A program made the translations under genes and the position numbers. From the NCBI GenBank assembly GCA_005046945.1, contig SUSS01000028.1, positions 1 to 35,158 on the forward strand: a stretch of 35,158 nucleotides of DNA. The letters run 5' to 3'. Every line of letters begins with the position of its first letter. Position 1 is the stretch's first letter. Source of the DNA: Tissierella creatinini. GTDB lineage: Bacteria > Bacillota > Clostridia > Tissierellales > Tissierellaceae. Below the pieces are notes generated by a model. That model saw only the letters and a list, made by a program, of their open reading frames with translations. It did no database searches and had not been told where the DNA came from. Positions 6,171 to 14,396 of this stretch are shown piece by piece.

Positions 6171-8052
6171 ATTCTACGTCCTTATTCTCATCAGATTCTA
6201 TTACTTCTGTACTATCTATCTCTTCACCTTTTTCCACCTTATTCAATATCTTCATAAACTCTGCTCCTGTTATGGTTTCCTTTTCTAGAAGATATTTAGA
6301 TAATTCTATAAGTTTATCCTTGTTCTCTTCCAATATATTTCTTGCCTTATTATGGCTTTCATTTATTATTGACTGAACTTCAGCATCTATTAAGGTTGAT
6401 GTTTCAGGTGAGCATGCTAAGGATGTGTCTCCGCCTAGGTATTGGTTTGTCACTGTTTCCAAGGCCATCATGCCAAATTTATCGCTCATTCCAAGTCTTG
6501 TAACCATAGCTCTTGCAAGTTTTGTAGCTTGCTCTATATCGTTGGAAGCACCTGAGGTTATGGAACCAAACATTACTTCCTCTGCTGCCCTACCTCCTGT
6601 GTAAACAGCTATCTTATTTAAGGCTTCTTGTTTTGTTAAGAGAACTGTTTCCTCTTCCTCTACCTGCATTGTATATCCCAATGCCCCGGAAGTACGAGGA
6701 ATTATGGTAATCTTATGAACAGGGGCTGAATTCTCCTGCTTTGCTGCAACTAGGGCGTGACCAATTTCGTGGTATGCAATTATTTCCTTTTCCCTTTCAG
6801 ATATAACTGCACCTTTTCTTTGGTAACCTGCAATTATAACTTCTACTGATTCCTCTAAATCTGACTGAGCTATTTTGTCTCTACCCAGTCTTACCGCTCT
6901 TAGGGCAGCTTCATTTATGATATTAGCCAACTCTGCACCGGAAGCTCCGGCTGTAGACCTTGCTATTGCGTTAAAATCTATATTATCTTCCATTTTAACC
7001 TTTTGAGAGTGTACCTTAAGAATCGCCTCTCTACCCTGTAAATCCGGTAGATTTACTGGTACTCTTCTGTCAAATCTACCCGGTCTTAAAAGAGCCTTAT
7101 CCAAGGACTCAGGTCTATTAGTAGCTGCAAGAATTACAACTCCCTTTTTACCATCAAAACCGTCCATCTCAGATAAGAGTTGGTTTAGGGTTTGTTCTCT
7201 TTCATCATTACCCCCGAACCCTGCTCCATCTCTCTTCTTACCTATTGTGTCTATCTCATCTATAAAGACTATACAAGGGGCCTTGTCTTGAGCCTGTTTA
7301 AATAAATCCCTTACCTTTGCAGCACCCATACCTACGAACATCTCTACGAAATCCGAACCGGATATAGAGAAGAAGGGTACATTTGCTTCCCCTGCTACTG
7401 CCTTTGCTAATAAAGTCTTACCTGTTCCCGGAGGCCCTACTAATAGGGCTCCCTTTGGCATATTTGCACCAATATCTGCATATTTTGTTGGATTGTGCAA
7501 GAAATCTACTATTTCTGCCAAGGCCTCCTTTGCCTCATCTTGTCCCGCTACATCAGCAAAGGTCTTTCCATCCTGATCTGCCGGTACGTAGACTTTGGCA
7601 TTGCTCTTCCCAAAGCTCATGGCATTTCCACCCATGCCCTTGGTCATTCTCCTCATAAGCATTGGTCCCAATACGAATATCAATACCAACGGTAATACTA
7701 TGGTTACTAAGTAACTAAATATTGGGGATACCTGAGTTGGAATAACCTGACCAAATTTTACTCCCTTACTATATAGTCTGTCAGTAAGGCCTTCATCAGG
7801 CATAATACCGGTTTTATAATATTCTGCTTTACCAGCTTCATTTTCTACTGTAAATAATATTTGTGTATCTGTTACTTCTACTTCCTTTATCACATCTTTG
7901 TCTAAATAGCTTAAAAATGTACCATAGTCTGTTTCTACTATTTTCTCCTTAAATATTTGCGGAAATACAAACTGGTTCAAAAGCACCAGTACTATTAAGG
8001 ATATTAGATAATAGTACATCAATGGCTTCTTGGGCATCTTTTTTTTATCCAT
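6169..8052 (-). CDS. ftsH: ATP-dependent zinc metalloprotease FtsH
   Basis: The membrane-anchored AAA+ protease that removes damaged and short-lived membrane and cytosolic proteins; 627 aa, a normal length. Two membrane segments (about 12-30 and 109-130) flank an extracytoplasmic loop. The ATPase has Walker A GPPGTGKT, Walker [10 protein letters not shown] and the second region of homology [20 protein letters not shown]. The protease zinc site is HEIGH (usual form HEAGH), with a later Asp in the S-N-D-I-E-Q-A-T segment as third ligand. ATG at 8052 has GGAGG upstream. It starts 46 bases after the histidine kinase stop with no terminator between, so it is probably the last gene of a regulator-kinase-protease operon. 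That is an unusual neighbour, since ftsH often follows tilS and hpt in Firmicutes. Confidence 0.97.
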   Translation of the reverse strand: MDKKKMPKKPLMYYYLISLIVLVLLNQFVFPQIFKEKIVETDYGTFLSYLDKDVIKEVEVTDTQILFTVENEAGKAEYYKTGIMPDEGLTDRLYSKGVKFGQVIPTQVSPIFSYLVTIVLPLVLIFVLGPMLMRRMTKGMGGNAMSFGKSNAKVYVPADQDGKTFADVAGQDEAKEALAEIVDFLHNPTKYADIGANMPKGALLVGPPGTGKTLLAKAVAGEANVPFFSISGSDFVEMFVGMGAAKVRDLFKQAQDKAPCIVFIDEIDTIGKKRDGAGFGGNDEREQTLNQLLSEMDGFDGKKGVVILAATNRPESLDKALLRPGRFDRRVPVNLPDLQGREAILKVHSQKVKMEDNIDFNAIARSTAGASGAELANIINEAALRAVRLGRDKIAQSDLEESVEVIIAGYQRKGAVISEREKEIIAYHEIGHALVAAKQENSAPVHKITIIPRTSGALGYTMQVEEEETVLLTKQEALNKIAVYTGGRAAEEVMFGSITSGASNDIEQATKLARAMVTRLGMSDKFGMMALETVTNQYLGGDTSLACSPETSTLIDAEVQSIINESHNKARNILEENKDKLIELSKYLLEKETITGAEFMKILNKVEKGEEIDSTEVIESDENKDVE

Positions 8053-8098
8053 ATATCATTCCTCCATTTAAATACTCTACACTTAAATTGTGTAAGAA

Positions 8099-9397
8099 TC
8101 ATGAAAAGCTCTTATTTAATATTATGCTAATCTTAGTACCTCCATTAAGATTACTATCTAGCTCAATACTTCCCTGATGCAAATCCACAATCCTCTTAAC
8201 TATTGAAAGACCTAAGCCTGTTCCCTCACTATTTCTGGATTTATCCCCCTTATAAAACTTATCAAATACTCTTATTTGATCCTCTCCTTTAATTCCCGGC
8301 CCTTGGTCTTTTATGATAAACTCGCAAGTATCCTTACGGTTATTAAGTTCTATTGAGATAGTACCACCTATAGGGGAAAATTTAATGGCATTATCTATCA
8401 AATTTATCCATATCTGATTTATGAGACCTTTATTGCCCTTAATTACCACTTCATCCAAGTCCACATCTAGGTCTAAATCCTTTGACCCCCATTTGTTTTC
8501 CAATAGAAGTATGGATTTTCTAATCTGCTCATCCAATTTAAATTCCTCAACATCATTCATATCCTCATAATCCAGCTTATTTATGGTCAATATGTTAGTA
8601 GCCATTGTAGATAGCCTTTTAGTTTCTCTTAAGATAATATCTATAAACTCTTTCCTTTCATCATCATTGCAGTTAGATAAAAGCTTAGTATATCCCTCTA
8701 TGGATGTAATAGGGGTCTTAAATTCATGAGATATATCTGAAACGAAGTCATTTCTAAGTATCTCAATGGAGGATAACTCCTTGGTCATCTTGTTAAAACT
8801 ATCAATCAACTCTCCTAATTCATCCTTTCTATTATGTTCTAATTCTACTGAAAAATCACCTCTTGCAACTTTTCTTGTAGCACTCATCAACTCTCTTATG
8901 GGCTTAATAGCCATTTTACCTACAAATAGAAATATAATAGATCCAAATATAATTGTAATAGTTGAATTAAGCATGATTATATATCGTATACTGCCAAATA
9001 TTGAATGGCCTCCAATATCTGATACGATATAGATACCCTCTACCATTGTCATAGCAACAGGAAAACCCTTAGATTTACCTCCCTGCTCTAGAAGTATGCA
9101 TTCGCCAGAATTAATTCGAAGAAGTTCTGCCTCCGTTAAATCATACCCCTTAAGATCATTTATAAACTTAACGGGGATTGTCTTATCCTTAAAAAGGTAA
9201 TTTATTTCACTTATGGACATGTCATATTCAATATAGATTTCCCTAGCTTCTTCAACAGATGAGATCATATGTCTTTTCATATCAGATATAGTATTGTACT
9301 CAAAACCCTGAGTTACAAAATATCCCGTAATTATATTGCTAAAGACCAACACTCCAACAAATATCAATATTAGCTCTTTATAAATGGTTCTCTTCAT
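8099..9397 (-). CDS. sensor histidine kinase (CssS-like context)
   Basis: A two-component kinase of 432 aa. An N-terminal membrane helix (about residues 8-27) is followed by an extracytoplasmic sensor of about 120 residues and a second helix (about 142-162). Then come HAMP (P-I-R-E-L-M … DELGELIDSFNKMT), HisKA with the phospho-acceptor in DISHEFKTPITS, and HATPase with N-L-I-D-N-A-I-K-F, DQGPGI and GTGLGLSIV. The ATG at 9397 is preferred because GGGAG lies nine bases upstream; the frame could also open at TTG 9403, which overlaps the regulator stop (TTGA). The signal sensed is unknown. The context (FtsH downstream, htrA sharing the regulator box) suggests envelope stress. Confidence 0.9.
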   Translation of the reverse strand: MKRTIYKELILIFVGVLVFSNIITGYFVTQGFEYNTISDMKRHMISSVEEAREIYIEYDMSISEINYLFKDKTIPVKFINDLKGYDLTEAELLRINSGECILLEQGGKSKGFPVAMTMVEGIYIVSDIGGHSIFGSIRYIIMLNSTITIIFGSIIFLFVGKMAIKPIRELMSATRKVARGDFSVELEHNRKDELGELIDSFNKMTKELSSIEILRNDFVSDISHEFKTPITSIEGYTKLLSNCNDDERKEFIDIILRETKRLSTMATNILTINKLDYEDMNDVEEFKLDEQIRKSILLLENKWGSKDLDLDVDLDEVVIKGNKGLINQIWINLIDNAIKFSPIGGTISIELNNRKDTCEFIIKDQGPGIKGEDQIRVFDKFYKGDKSRNSEGTGLGLSIVKRIVDLHQGSIELDSNLNGGTKISIILNKSFS

Positions 9398-9399
9398 TA

Positions 9400-10068
9400 T
9401 CAATAGACTCCCTTATAACCTAGCCCCCTTACGGTTACTATCTCAAATTCATCAAAATCCTTGAACTTCTCTCTAAGTCTTTTTATATGAACATCTACCG
9501 TTCTTTCATCTACCTCTGTATCATAGCCCCAGATATCGTCCAATAAATCCTGTCTAGTAAAAATCTTTTTAGGGTAGGACATGAGCTTATATAATAAAAA
9601 AAATTCCTTCCTTGGAAGGGAAATCTCCTGACTAGGAGTAATAACCTCAAGGCTGTCATAATCCAGGATGATATCTCCGATAACAAGCTTTTTATCCTGT
9701 GAAATCCTGGCTCTTCTTAAGAGGGCTTTTACACGTAAGACTAACTCTTCCATATCTATGGGTTTTGTAATATAGTCATCAATGCCTAAATCAAAGCCCT
9801 TTTTCTTATCCGGATAAGTGTCCTTTGCTGTTACCATTAAGATAGGCACTATAAATCCAACTTCCCTTAGTTCTCTGGTCAATTCATAGCCATCCATAAC
9901 CGGCATCATCACATCCAAGACTATAAGTTCAATTCTATGCTTATCTATAACTTCAAGAGCTTCTTGGCCATTTCCTGCATGGAAGGTATTAAAACCTTCC
10001 CTCTTCAGATATATTTCTATAAGTTTTCTAATATCTTCATTGTCATCTACTATTAATATATCATTCAT
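9400..10068 (-). CDS. OmpR/PhoB-family response regulator (CssR-like context)
   Basis: Receiver domain (residues 1-120) with acidic pair V-D-D, phospho-acceptor Asp in IVLDVMMPVMDG, Thr in MVTAKD and Lys in ITKPID. The C-terminal winged helix contains RQDLLDDIWGYDTEVDERTV and ends VRGLGYKGVY. Length is 222 aa from ATG 10068, chosen because GAGGTGA lies before it and the receiver begins there; the frame extends 25 codons further without support. The gene overlaps the kinase start region, as partners usually do. A tandem TTCATA box sits 47-66 bases upstream of its own start, suggesting autoregulation. Confidence 0.92.
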   Translation of the reverse strand: MNDILIVDDNEDIRKLIEIYLKREGFNTFHAGNGQEALEVIDKHRIELIVLDVMMPVMDGYELTRELREVGFIVPILMVTAKDTYPDKKKGFDLGIDDYITKPIDMEELVLRVKALLRRARISQDKKLVIGDIILDYDSLEVITPSQEISLPRKEFFLLYKLMSYPKKIFTRQDLLDDIWGYDTEVDERTVDVHIKRLREKFKDFDEFEIVTVRGLGYKGVY

Positions 10069-10114
10069 TACAAAAATCACCTCGCTATATCCTATATAAT
10101 TAGGGTATAATTTT

Positions 10115-10134
10115 ATTATGAACTTTTTATGAAC
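10115..10134 (-). promoter_or_regulatory. tandem TTCATA box at the response-regulator promoter
   Basis: On the minus strand GTTCATAAAAAGTTCATAAT holds two TTCATA half sites with an 11-base period, the arrangement bound head-to-tail by OmpR-family regulators. The second half site could also be the -35 region, with TTATAT 17 bases after it as -10. Nearly the same 20 bases stand upstream of htrA (19550-19569). Confidence 0.6.
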
Positions 10135-10152
10135 AAAATTCAAATAAATAAG

Positions 10153-10182
10153 TTGCTATTATCAAATCAAAAAGGGTATATT
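10153..10182 (+). promoter_or_regulatory. promoter of the XRE/TPR regulator gene
   Basis: TTGCTA (10153-10158) and TATATT (10177-10182) are 18 bases apart, 51 bases before the ATG. This gene diverges from the two-component operon, so the 164-base gap carries promoters for both directions. Confidence 0.4.
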
Positions 10183-10232
10183 GTATTTAATATAAGTATT
10201 TCTGGCAACTATAGACCTAAAGGAGGAAGAAT

Positions 10233-11300
10233 ATGAAGCTATCAATTGGAGATACAATTCAAACCCTGCGAAAGGAAAAGGGAATAGATAAAGCTGATTT
10301 GGCAAAGGCCATTGATGTTGATGTGGATAAAATAACTACTTGGGAAAATGGAGAAGCCTATCCCGATATAACTCTTCTTTCCTCCATCGCTAAAAATCTA
10401 GGTACAGATGTAGATTCTCTACTGATGTTCGAGACCCAGCTTACATCCGATGAAATAATTAATATAAATAGAATATGCGCTGAAGCTTTTGAAACCAAAG
10501 ATTATGACACAGCTATGAATCTGGTAGATAAGTACTTAAATAAATACTCCCAAAGTCTATTTCTCAAATTTAGAATTGGGAGTCTGCTTCAACAATATAT
10601 TCAAATGGCAGATACAGAGGAGAAAGCCAATATGGCAATAGAAAAGTCTATAGGCCTTCTTGAAGAAGCCTCAAGAATCGATGATTTAGATGTAAAGCAA
10701 GCTTCCCTCTACGTACTTAGCAGCCTTTATACTATGAAGCAGGATTATGATAAGGCAATAGAAGTCTTAAATGCACTTCCAAAATTTACTATCAATCCGG
10801 ACTTTATGCTTTCAACTATCTATTCCATTACCGGCGAAGGAATTAAGGCAAAGAAAATAGAGCAGGAGAACCTTTATAACTCTATAAATAACACTATAGT
10901 ATCCATAACTGCAATGTGGGGAACAGCCCTTAAGGACAGGAATTTCGAATTTGCAATAGAACTTGCGAAACTTCAGAGAAAGACTATATCGGATTATGAT
11001 TTGGATAACTTCATGCTTGGAAATAATATCCTACTCTTTGCAGATATTTCAGCTGTAATTAAGGATGTGGACTTGACCCTAGATTATATTGAAAGCTTTG
11101 CAGACTGGATACTGGACCTAGATGAAGATTCCTTGGATTTATCCAAGAACAAATTCTTCAGCCTTATAGATGATAATCATCCAATAAGGTCCATAGAGCA
11201 GCTAAAGCAAAGATTTATACAATCAGTAGTAAAAAATCAAAACTATGACTTCGTGAAATATACAGATAGATACAAGAAAATTATCTCCAAAATTCTTTAA
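10233..11300 (+). CDS. XRE-family regulator with TPR-like C-terminal domain
   Basis: A protein of 355 aa. Residues 5-62 form a Cro/C1-type helix-turn-helix (GDTIQTLRKEKGIDKADLA, then I-T-T-W-E-N-G and L-L-S-S-I-A-K-N-L-G). The rest is a series of paired amphipathic helices typical of tetratricopeptide repeats, for example YDTAMNLVDKYLNKYSQSLF and YDKAIEVLNALPKFTINPDF. This HTH-TPR plan is shared by many Firmicutes regulators, some of which read peptide signals; no small peptide gene was found beside it. Start ATG 10233 follows AAAGGAGGA. It is monocistronic, between its own promoter and a bidirectional terminator. Confidence 0.85.
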   Translation: MKLSIGDTIQTLRKEKGIDKADLAKAIDVDVDKITTWENGEAYPDITLLSSIAKNLGTDVDSLLMFETQLTSDEIININRICAEAFETKDYDTAMNLVDKYLNKYSQSLFLKFRIGSLLQQYIQMADTEEKANMAIEKSIGLLEEASRIDDLDVKQASLYVLSSLYTMKQDYDKAIEVLNALPKFTINPDFMLSTIYSITGEGIKAKKIEQENLYNSINNTIVSITAMWGTALKDRNFEFAIELAKLQRKTISDYDLDNFMLGNNILLFADISAVIKDVDLTLDYIESFADWILDLDEDSLDLSKNKFFSLIDDNHPIRSIEQLKQRFIQSVVKNQNYDFVKYTDRYKKIISKIL

Positions 11301-11342
11301 ACTTTAAAAGAATGACCTCTATGGTCATCCTTTTAAAGTTTA
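11299..11342. terminator. bidirectional terminator between two convergent genes
   Basis: AACTTTAAAAG-A-ATGACC pairs with GGTCAT-C-CTTTTAAAGTT around a TCTAT loop, with one A/C mismatch in an otherwise 17-pair stem. It closes the XRE/TPR gene on the plus strand. The PLD gene on the minus strand ends inside its right arm. Confidence 0.8.
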
Positions 11343-12677
11343 AAAACTGCTTATTCCAGTCCATTCCTGTATATAATAACCTATAGTTCTTACAAACATT
11401 TTTTCTTTCTTGTATTCTAAAGTAAATTCTGCATCCTCATTATTCCATAAACGGTTGAAATAATTAAGGACTTTTCCCGACTCCATATGGTTTTTCGGTA
11501 AGATTACCTTTAGATTTGTTTCAAGGTTAAAGTCCTTTAGATTTCTCCTTGTTAAATTGCAAGACCCACCTATAAGTATTATTTTATTATCCCTTTCAAA
11601 TATGGTCATCTTGCTATGAAACTGCTCACCGTGGGTATTGTACCACTTTATCCTAATATCTGAATTACTACAGAGCTTATTAGCCACAGGTCTATTTGGA
11701 ATTCCAACCTTAGTCAGCCCAAAGGCATCCCTGTTATAATCCAGAATAAGTCTTATGTCCACACCTCGTTTACTTGCTGCAATAAGTTCATTTATAACCA
11801 TATTTTCAGCAAGATAGAACATGACCATGGAAATTCTATCCCCTGATTTAGCTGCTCTTATTTCCTCTAAGAGCTCAGACCATATCTTTCCTTCCGTAAT
11901 GACCATTGCCTTAGTCCCATTATCTTGGCTTGGTGTACTTGTTAGGAAAATCCGTCGTCCTGTCATATATTCTTTTATTGCATTTTCCGACTCCAATATA
12001 TCCTGAATTATTTCACCATCAACAAGAAAGGCAATATTTGAATGATTTCCACTGGTATCATGGGGGTTAAAGGAAGTGACTAGGCCTTCACTTTCAGTGA
12101 TTAAAACCTTTCTATGATTCGCTTTAAAATTAAACATCCTCAAATAGGATCTGAGGGTTACCTTTGAAGATGTTTTAGAAAGAATATTTGGAATCCTCCC
12201 CTTGCCCTCGACTCCAAGTCGATTGATTCCAAGGAGTCTCCAGAAGAAAGAATAGAAAGGATTGGAATCTGCAATCATACCTGAATCTGTAACTATTACT
12301 TCTATATTATATGCCTTAAGTTCTTCTAGATGGTCTGGCCTATAATAACCATAGAATGTATTGATTTCATCTGTTATTAAGACTATTCTTATATCCTTAT
12401 TTTCCTTTCTTTTTCTAATAAGGGCCTTGGTTAAATCACCCTTTAGATTTGGAAAGCTTCCATTATTGTTATATGAATTAAAGAGAAATACATCTATTAG
12501 TATTAGTTCATTTGCATCTGAAATAATCCTTAAGAATTCCTTAAAGATATTTCTTTCGAAGACCATTTTCCCATCTCTTAAATAAGTAAGGTCATAAATA
12601 AATTTAAAATGTGATTGCCTCACTTTTCCTTTGTAGGAAATACCTTTAGGCAAATTATTTCTAGTCTTTAGTATCAT
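11340..12677 (-). CDS. phospholipase D-family protein with two HKD-like motifs
   Basis: The 445-aa protein holds two phosphodiesterase half-sites: HRKVLITESEGLVTSFN near residue 190 and HSKMTIFERDNKIILIGGSC-N near residue 355. In both, the canonical HxKx4D motif has Glu in place of Asp. The His, Lys and the G-S-x-N tail are kept, so a phosphatidyltransferase or phosphodiesterase fold is likely, though activity is unproven. There is no clear membrane segment, unlike typical cardiolipin synthases. AGGTGA precedes ATG 12677. The gene begins 18 bases after the lipoprotein stop, so the two are probably one operon and may act at the envelope. Confidence 0.8.
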   Translation of the reverse strand: MILKTRNNLPKGISYKGKVRQSHFKFIYDLTYLRDGKMVFERNIFKEFLRIISDANELILIDVFLFNSYNNNGSFPNLKGDLTKALIRKRKENKDIRIVLITDEINTFYGYYRPDHLEELKAYNIEVIVTDSGMIADSNPFYSFFWRLLGINRLGVEGKGRIPNILSKTSSKVTLRSYLRMFNFKANHRKVLITESEGLVTSFNPHDTSGNHSNIAFLVDGEIIQDILESENAIKEYMTGRRIFLTSTPSQDNGTKAMVITEGKIWSELLEEIRAAKSGDRISMVMFYLAENMVINELIAASKRGVDIRLILDYNRDAFGLTKVGIPNRPVANKLCSNSDIRIKWYNTHGEQFHSKMTIFERDNKIILIGGSCNLTRRNLKDFNLETNLKVILPKNHMESGKVLNYFNRLWNNEDAEFTLEYKKEKMFVRTIGYYIQEWTGISSF

Positions 12678-12695
12678 GCTTTCACCTGGCTTGTA

Positions 12696-13481
12696 CTAGA
12701 ATTTTGAATTATGTTCTATTGTTCCTTCAAGATTTTTATAGAATTCTAAAACATTCTTTCCGTTTAAATCATATCCATCTAAATTTAATGTATCAATATA
12801 TAGTTGAAATATCTTGGACATATTAAAATCCGGATTATTTTTTATAACTTCTTTATATTGATTAAGTACATCTTCTCTAATCTTTGAGGATCCTTCCTCT
12901 ACATATATATATTGATTTCCAACTCCCTGAATAGCTGCATAGACATAGGCAGAGTAGTAATTATTTACTTTTGCCTTTGTCTTTCCATTAGGATAGCTTC
13001 TCAAATGTGTCTCTGCTTTAATGCCCCTATCTATTAAGTCACTTAAACTTACTATCATAGTTTCACCATCGGTAAACAACATCTGACCTTCTATATCCAA
13101 TATATCCAGATAGGATTTAATCTCATCCGAGGAATAATCCCTATATTTTATCAAAGTCCCACTTAGGTCTTTTATAGATGGACTTGAAAGCATAAGATGG
13201 TCTTCCAGGCTTAAAACTATTTGATCCATAATATCTTCATCTAACATGGACGCATTTTCATCTACTGCTTTTACAATATCTTCATCCGGCTCCTTAGAGC
13301 TAATCATACTATAATAATCCTTCAAAAACTGAGTCTGGTCCTCTCTTGTGAGACTTTCCTCTATTATAGTTTGTTGTTCTTCGGTTTCAATTATTTCCTC
13401 TTCCGCCGGTGCTGTAGCTTCCTTAGTACAGCCTCCCAGAAGTAATAATACCATCATTAGAAATATATATTTTTTCACCAT
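12696..13481 (-). CDS. lipoprotein of unknown function
   Basis: The N-terminus MVKKYIFLMMVLLLLGGCTK is a lipoprotein signal with lipobox L-L-G-G-C, so Cys18 should become the lipidated residue on the outer face of the membrane. An acidic linker (A-E-E-E-I-I-E-T-E-E) follows, then a mainly helical domain of about 220 residues that I do not recognise. Repeated D-I-L / D-E-D-I acidic helices are visible, and there are no cysteines beyond the lipidated one. GGAGG precedes ATG 13481. It is followed closely by the PLD-family gene. Confidence 0.75.
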   Translation of the reverse strand: MVKKYIFLMMVLLLLGGCTKEATAPAEEEIIETEEQQTIIEESLTREDQTQFLKDYYSMISSKEPDEDIVKAVDENASMLDEDIMDQIVLSLEDHLMLSSPSIKDLSGTLIKYRDYSSDEIKSYLDILDIEGQMLFTDGETMIVSLSDLIDRGIKAETHLRSYPNGKTKAKVNNYYSAYVYAAIQGVGNQYIYVEEGSSKIREDVLNQYKEVIKNNPDFNMSKIFQLYIDTLNLDGYDLNGKNVLEFYKNLEGTIEHNSKF

Positions 13482-13514
13482 ATCCCTCCTGTGTTCTCCT
13501 CATTTTAAATTACC

Positions 13515-13602
13515 TATATTTAGGTATCGGCAGCAACTGGATAGCGATTGCTTTACACCACTGAAATTAGGCGGGGGATTTAGACCCCTATAACTCATTA
13601 TA
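13515..13602 (-). repeat. palindrome-rich repeat, copy C (truncated, diverged)
   Basis: On the minus strand it reads GGGGTCTAAATCCCCC, then GCCTAATTTCAGTGGTGT, then an AATCGC…GTTGC block and TACCTAAA. This matches the last half of copy B (…GCCTAAATCACCC, TTTCAGTGGTGT, AAATTGC…CAATTTC, TTACTTAAA). The first half is missing or reduced to an ATAATGAG stub. It occupies most of the gap between the lipoprotein gene and the hsp20 promoter. Confidence 0.6.
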
Positions 13603-13675
13603 GTATATTTACTTGATTATTTGAATTCTATTTAATGAATAAATCACTGAATAGTCAAAAAATTATTAAAAACAG

Positions 13676-13703
13676 TTGACAAAATCTTCAAAAGTGATAA
13701 TAT
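13676..13703 (+). promoter_or_regulatory. sigma-A promoter of hsp20
   Basis: TTGACA (13676-13681) and TAATAT (13698-13703) are separated by 16 bases, just upstream of the CIRCE operator. Confidence 0.7.
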
Positions 13704-13714
13704 ATAAATATAGA

Positions 13715-13741
13715 TTATCACTCGACTAGTCCGAGTGCTAA
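13715..13741 (+). promoter_or_regulatory. CIRCE operator (HrcA site)
   Basis: TTATCACTC - nine bases - GAGTGCTAA matches the CIRCE inverted repeat (TTAGCACTC-N9-GAGTGCTAA) with one difference in the left arm. It covers the transcription start region of hsp20, so heat control by the HrcA repressor is expected. Confidence 0.92.
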
Positions 13742-13771
13742 TCTATAAAATAAAAAAAGGAGTTGTAAATC

Positions 13772-14218
13772 ATGAGTAGACTTGTACCTTTTAACCGAAG
13801 AAGTGGTAGTTTAATCAATTCAGGTTTTGGAGACTTCTACAACATGGTAGATAACTTTTTTAACGATAATTGGTTATCAACCACAAACTTTATTCAAGGC
13901 TCATTCAAAATCAATATTAAAGAAGACGAAAAAGAATATACAGTAGAAGCCGAGCTTCCTGGAGTTAAGAAGGAAGAGATCAAACTTGAATTAAACGAAG
14001 GCAAGCTTAATATCGCAGTGGAAAGAGAAAGCAAGGTAGAAGAAGAAAAGAACAATTATGTTCATAAGGAAAGCTCCTATGCTTCAATGAAACGTAGCAT
14101 CTACCTAGCTGATGCTGCATCTGACGATATTAGCGCTAAGTTAGACAATGGAATTCTTACAATAGCAGTTCCAAAAAAACAAAAGACTGACAATACAAAG
14201 CACATAGAAATCGAGTAA
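13772..14218 (+). CDS. Hsp20/alpha-crystallin small heat-shock protein
   Basis: A holdase chaperone of 148 aa that binds unfolding proteins under heat. The alpha-crystallin domain covers about residues 43-140, from FKINIKEDEKEYTVEAELPG through L-N-I-A-V-E-R-E to the closing LDNGILTIAVPKK with its G-I-L-T-I motif. The start at 13772 follows AAGGAG. Regulation is by HrcA through the CIRCE element 31 bases upstream of the ATG. It is a single-gene unit ended by its own terminator. In some Clostridia this protein is called Hsp18. Confidence 0.95.
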   Translation: MSRLVPFNRRSGSLINSGFGDFYNMVDNFFNDNWLSTTNFIQGSFKINIKEDEKEYTVEAELPGVKKEEIKLELNEGKLNIAVERESKVEEEKNNYVHKESSYASMKRSIYLADAASDDISAKLDNGILTIAVPKKQKTDNTKHIEIE

Positions 14219-14250
14219 AAAAAGGCTATCCCAAAGGATGGCCTTTTTCA
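14217..14250 (+). terminator. terminator of hsp20
   Basis: AAAGGCTATCC - CAAA - GGATGGCCTTT, with one wobble pair, is followed by further T. It begins at the hsp20 stop codon. The 146 bases between it and the ABC-F start hold a possible TATAAT at 14303-14308 and nothing else recognised. Confidence 0.85.
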
Positions 14251-14396
14251 TATATGGCAATGAATTTAATCTTTAAGATATACAATTCTATTTCATATAT
14301 GATATAATAAATACCGTTAATAAACAAAAGGTTTTTAAGCAAATGCATTTATTGCATAGTATTAATATATCTATTTTAGAAGGGATTTGAAATAAT

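Noticed and set aside
14219-14396. Attenuator or leader peptide for the ABC-F gene as in resistance genes
   Set aside because: Apart from the hsp20 terminator no second stem pair or short ORF with a ribosome site was seen, and the protein type is housekeeping-like.
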